From: Phycisphaerales bacterium
Lineage (GTDB): Bacteria > Planctomycetota > Phycisphaerae > Phycisphaerales > SM1A02
Direction of reading: 5' to 3'
DNA: 64,000 nucleotides
Assembly (NCBI GenBank): GCA_022446885.1
Contig: JAKVBU010000012.1
Location: 48,440-112,439, forward strand
How positions within the stretch are numbered: position 1 is the stretch's first letter; each line of letters opens with the position of its first letter. The notes under the pieces were generated by a model. The model was not told where the DNA came from and ran no database searches. It worked only from the letters and a program-made list of their open reading frames with translations. Positions 61,488 through 64,000 of the stretch are shown here, piece by piece. The position numbers were made by a program, and so were the translations under genes.

Positions 61488-62330
61488 TCAGGCAGGGGCA
61501 GGAGACGCCGATTGTCCGTCGATCATTGTGTAGGGATGCGTTCCAAGGTCTCTGGCGGCGACTCGCTCGATCCAGGCCGTTGCAGCTTCGGTCAATGGCG
61601 TGGCCAGATCGCCCAGCGGTCGAGCAAATGCCGGCTGCCAGTCAGTGAGGTTGAGGATGTCATGCAGCACGACAACCTGTCCATGGCAGGCAGGTCCGGC
61701 CCCACAACCGATGACCGGCACTGTTGTGTGCTCGACGATCTGCTCGGCGACCAACTCCGGAACCGCCTCGACAAGAAGCATGCTCGCTCCGGCATCCTCG
61801 AGCCTGCGGGCATCTTCGACGAGCGACGCGGCTTGGGCGCTGGTGCGGCCCGCAGCTCGATACCCACCGTCATGCTTCGCTCGTTGGGGGCGTGAGCCAA
61901 TGTGGGCCACGACGGGAACGCCAGCGCGGTCGAGCTTCTTCACCAGCGGGGCCCAAGAGCCATCAACCTCGAGCTTCACGACGTCGGCCATGCCCTCGGT
62001 GAGGAACCGACCGCCATTTCGAATGGCCTCCGACTCGTCGGCCTGGTACGACATGAAGGGCATGTCGCCCATGACCATCGTGCTTGGAGCACCTCGCTTG
62101 ACGGCGGCGGTCAGTGCCAAGAGAACATCCAGCGGGCAATGGATGGTGCCGGGCAGACCCAGCACCACTTCGGCAGCCGTGTCTCCTACAAGCAGCAAAG
62201 GAACACCAGCACGCTCCAGCCAGCGGGCGGTGGTTGCGTCGTAGGCGGTGAGGCAAGCGAAAGGCGTGCCGGCCCGAGTCATCGCTCGGAGCGTCTGCAA
62301 TGTGATGGGTTTGTCGCGAGGGGGCGTCAT
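61488..62330 (-). CDS. panB: 3-methyl-2-oxobutanoate hydroxymethyltransferase PanB
   Basis: 280 residues. TPFACLTAYDATTARWLERAGVPLLLVGD starts the barrel with the metal-binding Asp, VMGDMPFMSYQ and KLEVDGSW are conserved, HIGSRPQ holds the catalytic region, and VIGCGAGPACHGQVVVLHDIL is the C-terminal signature. PanB adds a hydroxymethyl group to 2-oxoisovalerate in pantothenate synthesis; that substrate is also an intermediate of the branched-chain pathway encoded at 42887-47475. No panC or panD is in the window. Confidence 0.95.
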   Translation of the reverse strand: MTPPRDKPITLQTLRAMTRAGTPFACLTAYDATTARWLERAGVPLLLVGDTAAEVVLGLPGTIHCPLDVLLALTAAVKRGAPSTMVMGDMPFMSYQADESEAIRNGGRFLTEGMADVVKLEVDGSWAPLVKKLDRAGVPVVAHIGSRPQRAKHDGGYRAAGRTSAQAASLVEDARRLEDAGASMLLVEAVPELVAEQIVEHTTVPVIGCGAGPACHGQVVVLHDILNLTDWQPAFARPLGDLATPLTEAATAWIERVAARDLGTHPYTMIDGQSASPAPA

Positions 62331-62460
62331 AGGGGCCCCAGTATCGAGATTCCCCGCTCAGGAGCAAGGGGCTGCCCTCAAAAGGGACAGCCTCTGGCAC
62401 CTGGACACCGACACGGCGGTGCAATTGGGCATCAGGGATAGATCTATTGGAGAAGCAGAT

Positions 62461-62476
62461 GCACCTTGGCAGGTGC
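62461..62476. promoter_or_regulatory. Perfect short hairpin downstream of the helical LTxxQ gene
   Basis: GCACCT and AGGTGC enclose a 4-base loop (TGGC). It lies 25 bases after the stop of the minus-strand gene at 62501 and may help end that transcript or stabilise its 3' end. There is no U-tract. A second weak hairpin lies near 62379-62394. The 62331-62500 gap otherwise shows no gene. Confidence 0.3.
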
Positions 62477-62500
62477 CGGGTCTTGTCCGGCCGCCTCAGA

Positions 62501-64000
62501 TCATTGGAAGATGAACTGATGGCGACTCGACTCTGAGGGATCGGGCAAGCCACCAACCTGCTGCAGTTGCTCTGGGGTGAGTTCGCTTCGAAGTTGTGCC
62601 AGCACCTTTAGAACAGCCTCCCGTCGGCGGAATTTCTGCAGCTGTGTCTCCTCTTGAGCCCGCTGGAGGGCTCCCCAAGCGTCCAGGGCCTGCTGGTGGT
62701 CGTCAACTTGGTGCATCATCGAGATGTCCGGCAGGTCACGCTGCCCATCGATGATCGACTTGGACGCTGCCCACCAGGCCCCATCATGTTGGACTCTCAG
62801 CATGGCAATAGCCCCGCGCTGGGAGTCTGTCAGGTCTTCGAGGGCCATGACCGCGTCGAAACTCGACTGGATTGGGTCTCCCTTGCCAATGATTGATGGC
62901 CATGCGGCTTGCAACCAAGACCGCTCGAGGGCTTGAGCCGCCATCTCCGGCAGGCTCGCCTTCGCCAATTCGAACCCGCGATCATTGGCTTGGGCAAGGG
63001 CTCGTTTGGCTTTCTCCGCGGTGGCCATGGCCTCGTCTAGACCGCTGCCGCCGGTCAGGTCAAAAGAAATGTTTGCCACGCCACCGCCACCCTCGGCATC
63101 CTCAAAGGCACTTTGCATCTGGGCGTGCATGATCTCATCGTGGGCTCGGTTGGCCTTGTTGTAGGTCTCGGCAAGTGCGGTTGCAGATGCATGCCAATCG
63201 CCCATCGAGCGGAGGGCTTCGGTCACGAGGTGATCGTCGATGCCAGCTTGCTCCAAGGCCTCTGTTGGGTCAGCCCGGTACACCTGTCCGCTTGTCATGC
63301 CGATGGTGAACATGCCCCCGCCGCTCATCTGTAGGCTGCGCTGGCGGGCCTGCTGATGCGGTTCGATGGCTTGGGCGTCGCCGAGCAGTGCAACCTGGCT
63401 GAAGAAGGCATCATCGGCCGCAGTGGTTGCTTCAATGCCCTCTTTGTTGTTGCTGACGCTGATGAACACCCTGTGGACCCCGGCAGGCTCGTTGGCCTCG
63501 TCCGTATTCTGCCGCCGGCTGTCCTGAAGCGACTGAGCGTGGTCTGCGATGAGTGCGTCGAGCGTGGCTTGCCCGGCGGCATCCAGTTCCAGATCTCTCA
63601 CCAGCCGTGTACGGAGGGTGTGTGGAAGAGGCGTATAGCCGTGTACTCCACCAAAGTGCCCGCCCAAGCTCATTGCCGCATCACCTGAGATGGCGAAACT
63701 GGAACTGATGACTGCGCTCTCGGTATCACCAAGATCGCCTTCGATGGCAACGATGCTGGCTTCGATATCACCAAACTCGCCAATGTTGGCGTGGTCTATG
63801 TCTCGCACAGGCCGGGGCGAACTGTCGCCACCCAGTGCCACCAACTCACGTCTGGCCCGAGTTACTCGATCTTGCAGGGGCTTTCTGGCCGCCTGCATGC
63901 CTTCATGCCGGGCCATCCAGGGGTTCTCGCCCTCAGCAGAGGCCTCACTCAGGGCGAAACTCATGGCGTCCGGGTTAGGCAGGGTCGTAACGGCCGCGAC
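62501..64000 (-). CDS. Hypothetical helical protein with LTxxQ-like motifs (5' end outside window)
   Basis: The frame is open to the window edge: twelve codons upstream of the ATG at 63964 contain no stop and no ribosome-binding site, so the gene probably begins outside the window. At least 500 residues, mostly helical, rich in Ala, Gln, Asp and Glu. LTDSQRGAIAML, LTPEQLQQVGGL and LELDAAGQATLDALIADH resemble the LTxxQ elements of Spy/CpxP chaperones, in a longer frame. A Gly/Met-rich patch (MSGGGMFTIGMTSG) is seen midway. The function is unknown. It resembles the protein at 55154 in composition and motif style. Confidence 0.7.
   Translation of the reverse strand, partial: VAAVTTLPNPDAMSFALSEASAEGENPWMARHEGMQAARKPLQDRVTRARRELVALGGDSSPRPVRDIDHANIGEFGDIEASIVAIEGDLGDTESAVISSSFAISGDAAMSLGGHFGGVHGYTPLPHTLRTRLVRDLELDAAGQATLDALIADHAQSLQDSRRQNTDEANEPAGVHRVFISVSNNKEGIEATTAADDAFFSQVALLGDAQAIEPHQQARQRSLQMSGGGMFTIGMTSGQVYRADPTEALEQAGIDDHLVTEALRSMGDWHASATALAETYNKANRAHDEIMHAQMQSAFEDAEGGGGVANISFDLTGGSGLDEAMATAEKAKRALAQANDRGFELAKASLPEMAAQALERSWLQAAWPSIIGKGDPIQSSFDAVMALEDLTDSQRGAIAMLRVQHDGAWWAASKSIIDGQRDLPDISMMHQVDDHQQALDAWGALQRAQEETQLQKFRRREAVLKVLAQLRSELTPEQLQQVGGLPDPSESSRHQFIFQ

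Overview
The window reads as a contiguous piece of a high-GC, Gram-negative-type bacterial chromosome, most likely from the Planctomycetota and probably a Phycisphaerae-like marine lineage. This is an inference, with no 16S or marker phylogeny available. Supporting signs are dockerin-type calcium repeats of the DLDGSGEVDVPDLM kind in a secreted enzyme, many secreted or lipoprotein products of unknown function, large acidic Asp/Gly linkers, short dispersed operons, and full outer-membrane sugar pathways (L-Ara4N lipid A modification, dTDP-sugar genes). I saw no rRNA, tRNA, CRISPR array, prophage or insertion sequence. Genes are tightly packed, with many 4-bp stop/start overlaps.

Layout. 1-4026 (minus): malic enzyme, a small lipoprotein and a secreted SGNH-hydrolase/beta-helix protein that runs off the left edge. 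4066-8437 (plus): LplT-like MFS transporter, HAD phosphatase, SAM methyltransferase, a small orphan protein, a DUF1579 protein and a UPF0173 metallo-hydrolase. 8434-11517: a DUF4396 membrane protein with a Met/His-rich segment, a SpoT-type HD protein, a small membrane protein and RmuC. 11570-17702 (plus): PhoD-like phosphatase, a palindrome-rich spacer, a TolB-like propeller and an S9 peptidase.

17744-27057 (plus) is the most coherent block: type II NADH dehydrogenase, an LPG-synthase-type flippase-like membrane protein, then arnB-arnC-arnA-arnD-arnT in the enterobacterial order, with overlapping or nearly touching genes. Together they would make UDP-L-Ara4N from UDP-glucuronate, load it on undecaprenyl phosphate and transfer it to lipid A. 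arnE/arnF are absent and the flippase-like gene sits where an export function is needed. A truncated, frameshifted BNR-repeat gene follows.

28050-34003 holds a peroxiredoxin, a monomeric sarcosine-oxidase-type flavoenzyme, a family 2 glycosyltransferase, Dps, and an 870-residue secreted chitin-degrading fusion (LPMO + CBM2 + dockerin repeats + GH18). 34276-42073 has a phospholipid-methyltransferase-like protein, an orphan BtuF-like lipoprotein, rmlA/rmlB, an 840-residue secreted repeat protein and a sugar aminotransferase.

42061-50310 (minus) is a catabolic operon: enoyl-CoA hydratase, long-chain-type acyl-CoA dehydrogenase, leucine dehydrogenase, branched-chain 2-oxoacid dehydrogenase E1alpha/E1beta/E2 and a metallo-hydrolase, fitting branched-chain amino acid degradation. 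50542-57926 contains a second enoyl-CoA hydratase, trpC, a CPBP protease, trpS, a Xer recombinase, a helical secreted protein, a Dus enzyme and a lipoprotein. 57933-64000 (minus) contains panB, an HtrA protease, an orphan Opp-type ATPase, thyA, folA, and a helical LTxxQ-type protein that runs off the right edge.
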